A DNA stretch of 64,000 nt from Nereocystis luetkeana (Eukaryota > Sar > Phaeophyceae > Laminariales > Laminariaceae): the NCBI GenBank assembly GCA_031213475.1, contig JARUPZ010000010.1:7480776-7544775 (forward strand), in the 5' to 3' direction. The notes beneath the pieces were generated by a model. That model was not told the DNA's origin. It ran no database searches and saw only the letters and a program-made list of their open reading frames with translations. Each line of letters opens with the position of its first letter. The stretch's first letter is position 1. Position numbers and translations under genes: made by a program. Positions 11,831-22,452 of the stretch are shown piece by piece.

Positions 11831-14800
11831 GTGATTTTAGGGAGAAGGAGAGAAGAGGAAGGAGGGTTAAAAAGGGGGCGGAAGGGGGCAGACGTGGAAG
11901 GGAAGGGAGGTGGGGAATTGGTTCAGGCGCCCTACAATGCCGGGACGGAGCATGTCGGGTTTTCACCAACCGGGCAGACTCGGGCGGGGGGGGCCGGGGG
12001 GGGCGGAAGAAAAGGAAGGGGGTAGGGGGGTAGGAGGGGAAAGGAGAGAGGAGGGGGGGGGGGAGGAGGGGGAGAGGACGGGGACGGGGGAGGGGGGGAG
12101 GGGGGGCTTGGGATTCGTAGGATTCGTACTTGTTTTCGCAAGACACGGTGTTCTTTGGGACTGTTAATAATAATAGTATGATAGGTAAAACAAACGGCGA
12201 GGAACTGGTGATTTTTATTTTTTATAGTTCATGTCATGTGGGTTTAGGCCACTTTTAATCTGCACGGTATGATGCCACACAAAGTGGTGTGGAGACGATA
12301 TTTGTGCGTTCTGCGGTAATCGTGGCAATGCAATCGTTATTTTTTTCCGTCAGACAAAGGGAGTGGGATACAGTTTGTTGTTTTTGCAATGGTCGGTGTC
12401 CTGTGTTTTTTTTTTCAGCACCCACATGCACCTGAGGCGTTCTACGATAGAGAGGTCCATCCTAAATTTTCTGAGGCTCCTCACTTGAGGAGCTCCATAC
12501 CTCACCCGAAAACTGACTCCAGCAAAAATCTAATTGCATCGCGGCGAATAATCCCATGGCCCGAGTATACAAAACGTTTTTCTTCGAAATCAATATTGGC
12601 ATTCCGACGATATGGGATCAAGGAACCCCGTGTTTCAGAAACAAAATAGCGGAAATGTGCTGCCTCTATCGTAGAACGGGTCACCTACAGGTATTAATAG
12701 TACGATAGTTGCCAGGTTGCTGATGTAATCGCGTGGGATAATTTTATGTGAATACGTCACAACTCGGACACATCAGATAGATCATCTACATATAGATCAT
12801 TTACAGATCATTTAGATCCTAACCTGCCTTTTATGATATGCTGTGCAGGATCTGTACTGTACAGACCCAACCCAGGGTTTTTTCGCTGAATCACACAGGT
12901 TATTCAGCTCACACAGGTTATTCACCTCACACAGGTTATTCAGCTCACACACTCACCCCTTCAACGTGAGCTAGATCGTACAGATCATACAGATCAGGAC
13001 TACATGATGTATCTGCCTTCAATGATGTAGATCATGTGGTAGGGATCGAGGATATGTTAGAGATACAGTGGCTGTGGAGAAGGGAGCTTTATATATCGTA
13101 AATCGAGCTTAGAATTGTTTTTTGTTTTTTTCGCAACTCGTACAAAAATGTGGAACTCCGTCCAAGAGGTTAAGACCACCTAGTACCCCTGGCGCGCGGT
13201 GGGCTGAGGGTATGTAGCAATGCAGCAGTCGGAATAACAATAACAACCGTGGCGTGCGATCACCCCCCCCCCCCGCCCCCCCCCCCTCGCAGCGCTCAAA
13301 AACTTTCGCCCTCATTTTTCCCGCTGGCGCGTCGCGCGCACGAAATCAAAATCGAAACGAAAATCGAAAAATCGAAATAATTTTCTCCAGAAAATTCTGA
13401 AGGAAACCAACTACTGGGAGGAGGTGGGAATCCTGCTCGGGGGGCGAGGGGTTCACTTGTACCTTACGGGCTTGGAGATGAGCGGGAACTACAGCGTTTG
13501 CAAGACCAGCGATCGACACGTGAGTGTAAACCCTCAAAATTTGACTGCATGATTTACCACACACAAAATCTCCAAGTAATGCGTCCTCTAAAACGCTGTT
13601 GCGGTTCTCGTGGAGAGTATCGTAGGGCTTACAATCTGCTGGCGCGGAAATTGCTCGGATTTTTGTTTGTTGTCCTGATAGTTAGCTTGCCATGCTCCGC
13701 GCCTCGGAGCGTAGTCCGCAGCCTGATAGTTAGCTTGCCATGCTCCGCGCCTCGGAGCGTAGTCCGCAGTTCAGTGTTTTGTTCTCGCTCAATGCGAAAG
13801 GGGCAACACCAGACGCGTTTCTGGCCAGTTTTGGCCAGTTTTGGCTGAGGGTTGGGGTCACGGTTGGGGAGTTTAAGCTTGTGGTTGGATTGGATCTTGT
13901 CTCGTCTAGTCTTGTCTAGTCTTGTCTAGTCTAGTCTTGTCTTGTCTTGTCTTGTCTTGTCTTGTCTTGTCTTGTCTTGTCTTGTCTTGTCTTGTCTTGT
14001 CTTGTCTTGTCTTGTCTTGTCTTGTCTTATCTTGTCTTGTCTCGTCTTGTCTTGTCTCGTCTTGTCTTGTCTTGTCTTGTCTTGTCTTGTCTCGTCTTGT
14101 CTTGTGTTGTCTAGTGTTGTCTAGTGTTGTCTTGTCCTGTCTTGTCTTGTCCTGTCTTGCCTTGTCTTGTCTTGTCTCGTCTTATCTCGTCTTGTCTTGT
14201 CCTGTCTCGTCTCGTCTTGTCGTGTCTTATCTTGTCTTGTCTTGTCCTGCCTTGCCTTGCCTAGCCTTACCTTGCCTAGCCTTACCTTGCCTCAGGAGTA
14301 GCTTGCATTGCCTTGCCTTACCCTGCCTCAGGAGTAGCTTGCATTGCCTCGTGGTCTGGCAAGCACACGATTAACACCCCGAGCCACCGCCGCGTGTGCA
14401 CTTGCGTGCGCGTTCGCTCTGTGCTGTCCCGCGCTGCAGGATCTAGTCATGCCTGTGGAGTGTTGGAAGGGTAATGCCGCTGATTTCCTCCTCCGAAGGT
14501 AAGCGATACCGTGACACTCAGAGAGCACGATCAGATAACTATCACGCGCGTGCTCTTTGCCTAGTGTCTAGAGCACATCTATCACTATCTGTCCTTCGCT
14601 TCTTTTCGTGAAGTCTGGCCTTACGAAAGAACCTCGAAAAAACATGGCCCAAACATGAAATTATATTTATACAAGTTAAAAAAAACTTTTTTTTCTTAAG
14701 AGCCGCGTCGGTTTCGTCACTTTCTGGGGCAAACGAAAAAACGGAAACTTCGGAAGTGCAAAAAAACTACCGTACGCTTTTTACAACCTCAAAAAGAAAA

Positions 14801-17512
14801 TCGCGGAAACTGTGGCCTCAGAAGTGATCTCTGATACTTGAGTCCCCTCGCCCTATGGGGCACAGGAGATGTCTACTGGCACAGCTTTCACACCCAGGAC
14901 AGACAGATCATGATATATCTATCTGCTTGTATCTCTATATATATCCATTATGTATCTATCTATCTATCTATATCTATCTATCTGTCTATCTAAATATCTA
15001 TCTACTTTAGGTCATCTAGTTCCTTACCTGCCTGCCGTTGTAAGGGGTTGCGCAGGATCTGCATAGTACATGTCCAACCCAGAAAAGCATGCGCTAGATC
15101 TTGCAGATCATACACACGAAGATCGGGAATATATTTACCTTTGAAAGATTTCGATCGTGAACTTGTGTGATTTTTTTTTTCTAAGACATTTTGTTTTTTT
15201 TCACCGCCCTGTCGGTGGTGCCCGTGGGTGATCGCTTCCTTTCCAGCGACCGACTGGAAACGTTCCGGGCGGAGGAGACGTACATCGTGGGCTTGAACCC
15301 CGGGTTCGGTGCGGCGTCAGCTCAGGTCGGGAGAAACCCGAACAAGGATATACCGGCGGCAGACGGTGAGCCCCTCCTCCCCTCCCTCTACCATCCCCTC
15401 CCACCCTCTACTAACCCATTCCTCCATTCCCATCTTCTCCCCTCCCCTCCCCTCCCCTCTCCCCCCGCCTTCCCACCTCTCTATGTGGAAGTGTGGGTAA
15501 ACTTGAGCTTTTTGCAGATATATCACCCCCACATACATTACACATATATCTGAGTGTGATTCAAAGTAACGTCGTCTTCAAAATGGGAGTTCAGTCCTGA
15601 ACGGTGTTAAGCTTTTTCGTGCTGCAGTCGCGTGCTGGCCGGAGGGACAAACCGCTTAGACTTGGAGTGGTTATGTCCACTTAACGGGGCTGCAGTCAGT
15701 CCTACTGTGTACGGGACAGCAGCCCTGGGAGGGTCAAGACATGCGCGGAAGGATAACAAAAAAATCGGAACCAAAAAACCGAACGAGGTTCATTCGGTAG
15801 GGTATGCAGTATGTTAAACACCGGTACCCGGGGTATTCTTTGGTGGGCGTACCGAGTTCACCGGAGTGGCGGGTACTGGTATATTATGGTATCGAGTTCG
15901 TACCGACACCTTACCGGAGTGGCGGGTAGGGATGCTGAGGCCGTACCGAACCTTGCCGAAGACTTCGGTAATGCATTTTATACCGAGCAAGCATGCCCGG
16001 TTTAGTTTTGAACGCACCCCACCGATTTGTTCGGTGGATGCTACTGGGTCCCGAAGAAGGGCTTGCGGCACAAGCGAGGTTTTAGTGTTGCCCCCTCTCT
16101 TGGCTCTGTTACGAATGCATAAGTTATCCCGACACTATTTCCAGGTACGATCGTACTTTATCCGCAAAACGAGGGTGCAATTCTGAAGCAAGCTCCCCCT
16201 TTTTTCTGCTTTTTTTTTTTTTTTTTTTTTCGTTTTCGTTTTTGTTTTTTGTTTACCTGGCATGTTTTCGCGTTTGTGTTTTTTTCGGTATTCGTGTCCG
16301 TATTCCGTGTTTCGTTTTTCGTTTCGTGATTTTTCGTTTCGTTTTTCGACTTCGTTCTCGTTTTTGTTTGTCGTTTTTGTTTCCGATTTCGTTTTTCGTT
16401 TTTCGTTTTCGTTTTCGTTTTTTTTCCCTCTGCTGTTGTTTTTTTGTCTTTTTGCGGCAGTCATTTGGAGCTGGCTTCCTTCTCTCTACTTGATGGCCGC
16501 CCTCGACCTGCCTATGATGTTCACGACATCCTCCCGCGAAGGTGAAGTTTTTTTTCCTGGCTTCCCCTTTCTTCGAGTGCAGTGTGTAGTATACTTCCAG
16601 TAGCATATTCCTTGGCCCAGCTTCAAATCGATGGTTGAAATTTGAACGACTTTTGGACCCTAGCTAACCAGTACACCGGCTCGGTGCGTCTTTCCCCCCC
16701 GTACATCTGCGCGCGGTGTTTGTAAATCGGCGCGCGGTGTTTCTTTCCCGTGCATTGGCTTGCTGCGTTCGTTTCCAGTTCATCGACTTGCTATGTTTGT
16801 TTCCAGGTTCATCGATTCGCCGTGTTTGTTTCCACTACTATTGGCGCGTAGCGTTCGGCTCCAGCGTATCGACTTGCTATGTGCGCTGTTTTTTTCCCCA
16901 GCCCTCGAGTACATCAACTTGTTGCGTTCGTTTCCATTATGTACATGAGTACTTCGGCGCGTTGCTTTTTTTTTCTTGTCTAGCGTTGTCGTCGCGTCGG
17001 CGCGTCTCGTTCGTTTGCGGTACGTGTGCGCGCCGCGTGGTGGTGGTGGTGGTGGTGGTGTGTCTTACAGCCGTTCACACCTCGAAGAAGTAATCGATTC
17101 CTACTTCATGATGATCTAGATCGTTCAGGGCAGATATATAGATCGTCTACCCCTGATCTGTATGATCTGTATGATCTAGCTTACGTTGCCGGGTGGGAAG
17201 TACACAATCTGCATGATCTGTGTAATGTAGCACGTGTTTCCTGGCTTGGATCTGTGTTTTTACAGATGATCCTGTACAGCATATCATAACGGCAGGTTAA
17301 AATCTAATGGAGATGATCTATCATCTGTAGATTATCTATCTGTAGATTATCTATCTGATATGTAGATGAGCCATCTGATTCGTTCGACGTGTGCAGGTCT
17401 TGAGCACATGTCCGCGGTGCTGCAGTGCGTTGTCGGAACGTACACGTTGGGGCTCGCGGCGGAGTCGGGGTTGCACTTCGACAGCTGCGTTTATGTTGGC
17501 GAAGGGCAGCAG
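11636..17512 (+). CDS. MSS51_C/zinc-finger-MYND-like protein, internal exons only
   Basis: Exons at 11636-11830, 13391-13519, about 15186-15365, 16461-16541 and 17397-17512. The order of motifs matches the C-terminal domain of MSS51/ZMYND17-type proteins: GPLSIVHLIYLH, then LHIVVVGAS and NEE, then YWEEVGILLGGRG, then ETYIVGLNPGFG, then LPMMFTTSSRE. In yeast MSS51 is a COX1 translation and assembly factor; that role is not shown here. Phases agree for exons 1-2, 3-4 and 4-5. Exon 2 to 3 does not fit directly, so a short exon between them or a different exon 3 acceptor is likely. The N-terminal MYND zinc finger and the C-terminal end were not found. Family E repeats lie in three of the introns and directly upstream of the first exon. 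Confidence 0.6.
11925..12110 (+). repeat. Family F fragment and poly-G tract
   Basis: CCGGGACGGAGCATGTCGGG, then TTTTCACCAACCGGGCAGAC, then about 100 bases of G-rich simple repeat in the intron after exon A. Confidence 0.65.
12430..12730. repeat. Family M dispersed repeat, copy 2
   Basis: Shares the GAGGAGCTC/ATACCTC block and a downstream CTATCG block with 5390-5965. Intronic in the MSS51-like gene. Confidence 0.45.
12776..13045 (-). repeat. Family E element, copy 2 (reversed)
   Basis: Reverse complement of the family: AACCTGCCTTTTATGATATG, GATCTGTACTGTACAGAC, then GATCGTACAGATCATACAGA. Carries a short ACACAGGTTATTCA tandem insert at 12893-12950. In the intron between MSS51-like exons A and B. 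Confidence 0.75.
13391..13519 (+). CDS. MSS51-like exon B
   Basis: Acceptor TTTTCTCCAG, 43 codons in phase 0 both ends, donor GTGAGTGT. Reads KILKETNYWEEVGILL, then GVHLYLTGLEMSGNY and KTSDRH. Confidence 0.65.
13675..13770 (+). repeat. Perfect 48-bp tandem duplication
   Basis: Two identical units starting CCTGATAGTTAGCTTGCC, each with the near-palindrome GCTCCGCGCCTCGGAGC. Confidence 0.92.
13895..14325 (+). repeat. (CTTGT)n pentamer array
   Basis: About 80 units, decaying downstream to CTTGC and CTAGC. A 150-codon frame across it is an artefact of the repeat. Confidence 0.95.
14530..14879. other. Unassigned intronic stretch
   Basis: A-rich sequence with AAAAAACT runs and no coding signal. 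Confidence 0.5.
14880..15135 (-). repeat. Family E element, copy 3 (reversed)
   Basis: Reversed copy with an expanded (ATCT)n end at 14930-15005. Ends about 50 bases before the exon C acceptor at 15185. Confidence 0.72.
15186..15365 (+). CDS. MSS51-like exon C (start uncertain)
   Basis: Open from the acceptor TTTCTAAG at 15185, or from TTTCCAG at 15246. Reads ALSVVPVGDRFLSSDRLETF and ETYIVGLNPGFG, ending GCAGACG before GTGAGC. Neither start fits the phase of exon B directly. Confidence 0.55.
15583..15735. mobile_element. Degenerate family A hairpin, copy 7
   Basis: Scattered matches to the family arms (GGGACAAACCGCTTAGACTT, GGGGCTGCAGTC). Lies in the intron after MSS51-like exon C. Confidence 0.45.
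16200..16445 (+). repeat. T-rich (TTTTCG)n-like tract before exon D
   Basis: A T run of about 24 bases followed by TTCGTTTTTCG words, with purines nearly absent until the CAG acceptor at 16458-16460. Confidence 0.9.
16461..16541 (+). CDS. MSS51-like exon D
   Basis: Joins exon C (1 nt + 2 nt, Val) to read IWSWLPSLYLMAALDLPMM and FTTSSRE, then donor GTGAAG. Preceded by about 250 bases of pyrimidine-rich T/TTCG sequence, an unusually long polypyrimidine tract. Confidence 0.62.
17108..17365 (+). repeat. Family E element, copy 4
   Basis: Forward copy (GTTGCCGGGTGGGAAG, TTTACAGATGATCCTGTACA, AACGGCAGG). Ends about 30 bases before the exon E acceptor. Confidence 0.8.
17397..17512 (+). CDS. MSS51-like exon E
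   Basis: Acceptor GTGCAG; completes a Gly codon with exon D. Reads LEHMSAVLQCVVGTYTLGLA, then ESGLHFDSCVYVGEGQQ, ending phase 0 before GTACCG. A pentamer repeat starts directly after the donor. Confidence 0.6.
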
Positions 17513-17516
17513 GTAC

Positions 17517-17905
17517 CGTGCTGTGCTGTGCTGTGCTGTGCTGTCCTGGCTTGGCTGGGCTGGGCTGGGCTTGGCTTGGCTTGGCTTGGCTGGGCTTGGC
17601 TTGGCTTGGCTTGTGTTGCGTTTTGTTGTTTTGTGTTGTGTTTGTGTTGTGTTCGTTGTGTTTGTGCTGTGTTATGCCGTGCCGTCCGGTGATGTGCTGG
17701 GTTATGTTGTGTTGTGTTATGCTGCGCAGGGTGCTGCGCTGGGCTGGGCTGGCTGGGCTGTGCGGTGCGGTATTGTTCTGCGCTGTACGTTGCGGTGCGG
17801 TACTGGGATGTACTATGCGGCGGCTTGCTATGCTGTGGTGTGCTGTTCTCTGCGCTGTTGTGCTGTGCAGCGCTGTGGTTTGCTGTGCTGTGCGCGGTGC
17901 TGCAC
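17517..17905 (+). repeat. Pentamer-type G/T/C-rich array
   Basis: GTGCT units turning into TGGCT/GGGCT and then mixed TGTGT/GTGCG. Begins four bases after the exon E donor. Long frames on both strands here are spurious. Confidence 0.9.
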
Positions 17906-17964
17906 CCATCCCTCTCCTGGGAAGCCTCACAGAATACCCGTCTCCCCCTGATGGTTATCCTGGC

Positions 17965-18240
17965 CTGCATGACATGAGTACCCCCCCCCCTTCTGGTCAT
18001 ACGACTACGGCCATGTATGATATCGAGTACCCCCCCGTGCAAGCAATGTCTGCCTGGTCGGTGAAAACCCGACATGCCCCGTCCCGGCATTGTAGGGATG
18101 CGAGGGTCTATGGTCATACATACGACTACGGCCATGCATAAGATCGAGTACATCTCTCCTATCGAGTACACCCCCTCCCCCCCCGCCCGGAGGTGCCTCA
18201 CGTATCCCACCCCATCCCCCCGCCCCCCCCGGCTGCTTCC
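17965..18240 (-). repeat. Family F repeats, clustered
   Basis: Two or three partial copies with ACTACGGCCATG and C runs (GAGTACCCCCCC). Follows the pentamer array. Confidence 0.65.
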
Positions 18241-18350
18241 CTTGGGTGATACACGCGTCACCCGCCTTGTGATATGGTGCCGATGACAACCCTCACTACT
18301 CACCACTCGAGAAGGCTGTCAGGGCAAACACGTTCCTAACGATAGTGCAG

Positions 18351-18399
18351 GGGCAGCAGCCTGGCATGGCCCCATTTTCCTCTACACCGGTCACTCCAG
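18351..18399 (+). CDS. Possible further MSS51-like exon
   Basis: Phase 0 after GTGCAG. Reads GQQPGMAPFSSTPVTP, then donor GTATAC. It is phase-compatible with exon E and has a proline-phenylalanine pair where relatives have NPF, but the evidence is thin and no next exon was found. Confidence 0.2.
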
Positions 18400-18975
18400 G
18401 TATACCATGGGTGTTAAACTGTTGACGGCGGCGCAAGCTGTTGTTGGAACCGACTCGCGCTTATACCACTCTGTTTCTTTATACCTGGTACGAGACAGGA
18501 GTAAAGTAAAGGATGGAAAGAAGGGAGGGACTAGCGCCAAAAACATGGGGTGACATGTGATTTGAAAAAAAAAAACACTCGAGAGATATGCGGAATGTTA
18601 AGCGAATCGATGGGAGTGAAAAACGTGATTATTTGCACGGCCCGAAGGACTTTCGCGAAAACGCTGAAACTGCGATTTCGTGTAGGGGACCCCGGACCTG
18701 CCGGAAATAAGGAAAGAGGCATACCAGTAGCGGGGAGGAGGAGGAGGAAGGAGTTGTACAGATTTGCCCTTGTGGCAGAGCGTTAGAGAGTAGAACTTGT
18801 ATAAGTGGGATAATGTGAAATGCACAAGGAGGAACGGGATGCTCTATTAATAGAGGAGATAGGAGAAAATAGCAGAATGAGACTTGGAGGAGTTTTGGTA
18901 CATTAGATAGAAGAGAGAAAACGATCGCTATCCTAGGAGATAGATGGTGGCCCCAGGCGGCGAAACAGGAGGGGG
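18400..18975. other. Unassigned stretch
   Basis: Purine-rich from 18700. An open + frame ending in GRRRRKELYRFALVAER has no start or splice support. Confidence 0.4.
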
Positions 18976-19442
18976 ATAAGATGAGCAAAAAAAAACTGCG
19001 TAGTATATGGAAGCAACGTCATGAGCGCCCATGTGTTGGAGGTGTCTCTAGTGGGAGTAGGAAGGGTGCTCCGTCTCGGAAGGGACGATGCGTAGTCAAT
19101 GGTCCAATGCCTACTGTAAGGCAAGCAACTAATGACTACGCCGCCCCCACCTCTCACCATGATCCTACGCCTACGGCCATGCGTAAGAATAAGTACACCC
19201 CCCCCCCCCCCCCGCCGCCCGCCCTCCACCCCTCTTCCCGCCCCCTGGTGCCTCCTTGATACTGCGGTACGGTGGTATAAACATTGATCGATCACCATGA
19301 CAGACTCACGCCCGTGCGCGTTGAGAAGCGCGGTGAGGTCTGCAAGGGGGAATCTGGCGAGAACTCCCGCTCACCGCACGGTACCGACTGGCTGCAGCTC
19401 CATCAGGAAGGATATGCCGGGTGAGACTTACAGGGGAATAGT

Positions 19443-19654
19443 TTTACGGGGGACCGTAGTATTTGGAACCAAATATTGTTACTGTCTGTAAATAGTAAAA
19501 ATAGCGAGTTATATAGGTTTTTGTGTCTACCGTAGGTCCTCGTTAACCCTTTTAGAGCCGCAGTCCCGTTTTGGGGACAAGCCAATCAAATTTAAGTAGT
19601 TTGTCCCCAAAACGGGACTGCGGTTCTAAAGGGGCTAATATTGTCCCCCGTAAT
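19443..19654. mobile_element. Family B hairpin, copy 5, split by a nested family A element
   Basis: Left arm TTACGGGGGACC and right end CCCCCGTAAT are intact. A family A hairpin (19545-19638) sits at the TTAA of the right arm. Confidence 0.88.
19545..19638. mobile_element. Family A hairpin, copy 8, nested in family B copy 5
   Basis: Left flank TTAA and right flank CTAA bracket the arms CCCTTTTAGAGCCGCAGTCC and GGGACTGCGGTTCTAAAGGG. This is a 4-bp target duplication with one mismatch. Confidence 0.85.
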
Positions 19655-19973
19655 GGTGATATATCGACATTAATACCCCTCCTATCGAGAAGTAGTAAGA
19701 ATGTTTCGTACCAGGTATATGTCTGCTTCGTATAATACTAATGCATTTCTATTCAATGTACACGAGTAGACACTTGACATCGGAACAGTAAAAAAAAAAA
19801 CGCGATTGTAGCACTTCCCCCCGGGACTCGATGCGAGCCGGACGAGGCCGCCACTGGCAAGCGTCGGGAGGGGCGAGCCAAGCAAGGTGGGGCACCTCCT
19901 GCAAACAGCGCACCGAGAGGCGGTTATCGTCTCGAATTGCAGTAGGCCGGTTTCGGCTCGACACCTACACTAT

Positions 19974-20192
19974 TTACGGGGGACCATATTAAATAGGACC
20001 TACGTAGGTACACACTAAAAGCTATATATTCCCCTATTTTTACGCACAAGATTTGGTCCTATTTACTATGCTTCCCCGCAGTAGTATTACGGGGGACCAT
20101 ATTAAATAGAACCTACGGTACATACAAAAACATATATATCTCGCTATTTTTACGAACAATGTTTGGTCCTATTTACTATTCTCCTCCGTAAT
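19974..20192. mobile_element. Family B hairpins, copies 6 and 7 in tandem
   Basis: Copies at 19974-20083 and 20087-20192 lie head to tail with nearly the same sequence. Both keep the landmark TTTGGTCCTATTTACTAT. Confidence 0.82.
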
Positions 20193-20291
20193 AGTACAAA
20201 ATCGACTTTCAAAGCTCTTGAGCGTCCACTTCATGGGTCATCCTATATATATATATATATATGATTTTTTTTCAGTCCCAACGGTCCATAT

Positions 20292-20891
20292 AATTTGGGG
20301 AGGACATAGCAGTCAAGGCCAAATATGCCTACGAGTAGTAAATATTCTGGACTATGTAGGTTTTTGTGTGTATGATGGGTCCTGATTACCATTCCCCCCC
20401 GTAACTGTCAACCCTTTTAGGACTGCAGTCTCGTTTTGGGGACAATTTGGGACAAACTACTTGGAATTTGACTGGTGTGTCCCCAAAACGGGACTGGAGT
20501 TCTAGAAGGGTTAATTCATGGTTGGGTTCGGGGAGGACAAAGGGAGGGGGAGGGGGAGGGGGAGGGGACGCACCGTATCTCAGGGGGGGGGCCATAGTAA
20601 GTAGAACCAAATATTGTTGGTGAAAATCGGGAAATATATAGTTTTTTGTGAACACCGTAGGTCCTATCTACTATGGTCCCCCGCAAAGAGTAAAGAGCGC
20701 CGACTTCGCACAGCAGTGCAATCGTTTTTCAGTGCCATGATATCGACAGTTTTTTCTTCAACATGTAAAAGGGTGCTATCACTATTACGGGGGACCATAG
20801 TAAATGGGACCTAATATTGGTAGTAAAAATATGTGAATAGGCAGGTTTTTGTGTGTACCATAGGTCCTATTAACTATGGTCCCCCTGTAGT
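20292..20891. mobile_element. Family B hairpins, copies 8-10
   Basis: Copies lie at 20292-20405 (degenerate), 20580-20686 and 20785-20891. Family A copy 9 lies between copies 8 and 9. Confidence 0.75.
20408..20514. mobile_element. Family A hairpin, copy 9
   Basis: Begins TCAACCCTTTTAGGACTGCA and ends TCTAGAAGGGTTAA. Confidence 0.82.
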
Positions 20892-20994
20892 ATTAATATT
20901 ATCGAAGTCGAACGTTATATTCTTCTTCGGAAGGTTCTCTCGACCAGAGATTTTTCCGAGAAAAAAAAACTCGTACCTGGTATAATATTAGGTG

Positions 20995-21216
20995 TTGACC
21001 CTTTTAGAACCGCAGTCCCGAATTGGGGACAAAGCACTCAAAGTTCAAGTAGTTTGTCCCCAAAGCACTCAAATTTCAAGTAGTTTGTCCCCAAAGCACT
21101 CAAATTTCAAGTAGTTTGTCCCCAAAGCACTCGAATTTCAAGTAGTTTGTCCCCAAAGCACTCAAATTTCAAGTAGTTTGTCCCCAAAACGGGACTGCGG
21201 TCCTAAAAAGGGTTAC
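20995..21216. mobile_element. Family A hairpin, copy 10, with expanded 31-bp repeat in the loop
   Basis: Normal arms (CCCTTTTAGAACCGCAGTCC and GGGACTGCGGTCCTAAAAAG) enclose five 31-bp units. Their GTTTGTCCCC starts fall at 21052, 21083, 21114, 21145 and 21176. Confidence 0.9.
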
Positions 21217-21382
21217 GATGGGGAACCTTCTCCGTTCTGGCAAAAGCGAGCGCTGAAAAGCGAAAGAAACGATGGCATTACACCTGGATGTGAAGGCAAC
21301 GATGTTTACTCCTCACGGTACTCATGTGTTGCCTGCCTTCGTCATTCATTTAAGACACACGGGGACCAATTAGTACTCGTAT

Positions 21383-21715
21383 CATGCATGGCCCTAGTCG
21401 TATGACCATAGACCCTCGCATTGCGACCATGCCGGGACGGGGAACGTCGGGTTTTTGATCAACCGACCAGGCAGACGTTTCTCAGGGCGAGGGGCTCGGC
21501 GAGTAACATGACGGGTGAGGTGCATCCTGCTGAGAATCGCTTGAGAGGCGGACGTCGGCACCTCTGTGCGTACTTTGTTGCACAAAGATTGCATCGTCAA
21601 ACGAGGGACAAAAGAGGGATTTTGGAATGGGGATGGGGGGGGGGGGGGGGGGTGGGGGGGGGGTACTCGATAGAAGAGATGTACTCGGTCTCATGCATGG
21701 CCGTGGCCGTGTGAC
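21383..21715 (+). repeat. Family F repeat with poly-G end
   Basis: Contains CATGGCCCTAGTCGTATGAC, GGGACGGGGAACGTCGGG, a long G run, GTACTCGAT and a second GCATGGCCGTGG. Confidence 0.7.
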
Positions 21716-22070
21716 GGTTTAGCAGTCGGACATTGTCTTACTGCAGGTCGTGGACGACACACAGTACAGCTATCGCTCTCACAGTATACGTGTCGCGTAG
21801 CAGGATGTTTGTAGCTGTCTTCAACTTGTTTGAGTCATAGATAGTATGAATAGCCTTCGCTCATAAAGAGAAAAATGAGGGTAATGATGAATGAATATGT
21901 CCTGTCAATGCTATCACTGTTGTATTCAGGAAGGAAAAGGGGGGGGGGGGGGGGCTGGTTTCGAATTCGAGGACGACGCATGAAGTATATCACGGGTGAT
22001 GAGATAGATAAGACATACCTTTGGGACGAGTTTCGGGGGCGATTTTATCCCAAAGATGCCTTAACCCTTG

Positions 22071-22350
22071 CAACCCTTTTAGGACCACAGTCTCGTTTTG
22101 GGGACAATTGGGGAAAAACGACTTGGAATTTGAGTGGTGCGTCCCCAAAACAGGACTGGAGTTCTAAAAGGGTTAAACCCCTTTGAGACTGCAGTCCCGT
22201 TTCGGGGACAAACTACTCCCGATTTGAGTAGTTTGTCTCCAAAGGGAGGCTGCAGTTCTAAAGTTTAGAACTGCAGTCCCGTTTTGGGGACAACGTACTT
22301 GAAAATTGAGTGGTTTGTCCCCAAGCAGGGACCGCAGTACTAAATGGGTT
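22071..22350. mobile_element. Family A hairpins, copies 11-13 head to tail
   Basis: Copies at about 22071-22176, 22173-22263 and 22264-22350. The first two share the GGGTTAAACCC junction, as expected when a TTAA element inserts into the TTAA flank of another. Confidence 0.82.
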
Positions 22351-22452
22351 CAGAGATGAGGGGGGGGGGGAATGACGATAGCTAGTGACGGCTTTGCAGC
22401 AAGCGGCCACTGCTTGCTGTGTGAATGGGCGATGATACAACCTTGTGTCCTG

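Noticed and set aside
13922..14374. 150-codon frame reading Leu/Ser/Cys repeats
   Set aside because: It is the translation of the (CTTGT)n array. A pentamer without stop codons stays open in every frame.
17304..18306. Several frames of 186-271 codons on both strands
   Set aside because: They run through the GTGCT/TGGCT pentamer tract and family F repeats, with no splice or start context.
21052..21206. CRISPR-like array of 31-bp repeats
   Set aside because: Units are contiguous without spacers and lie in a MITE loop in a eukaryotic genome.
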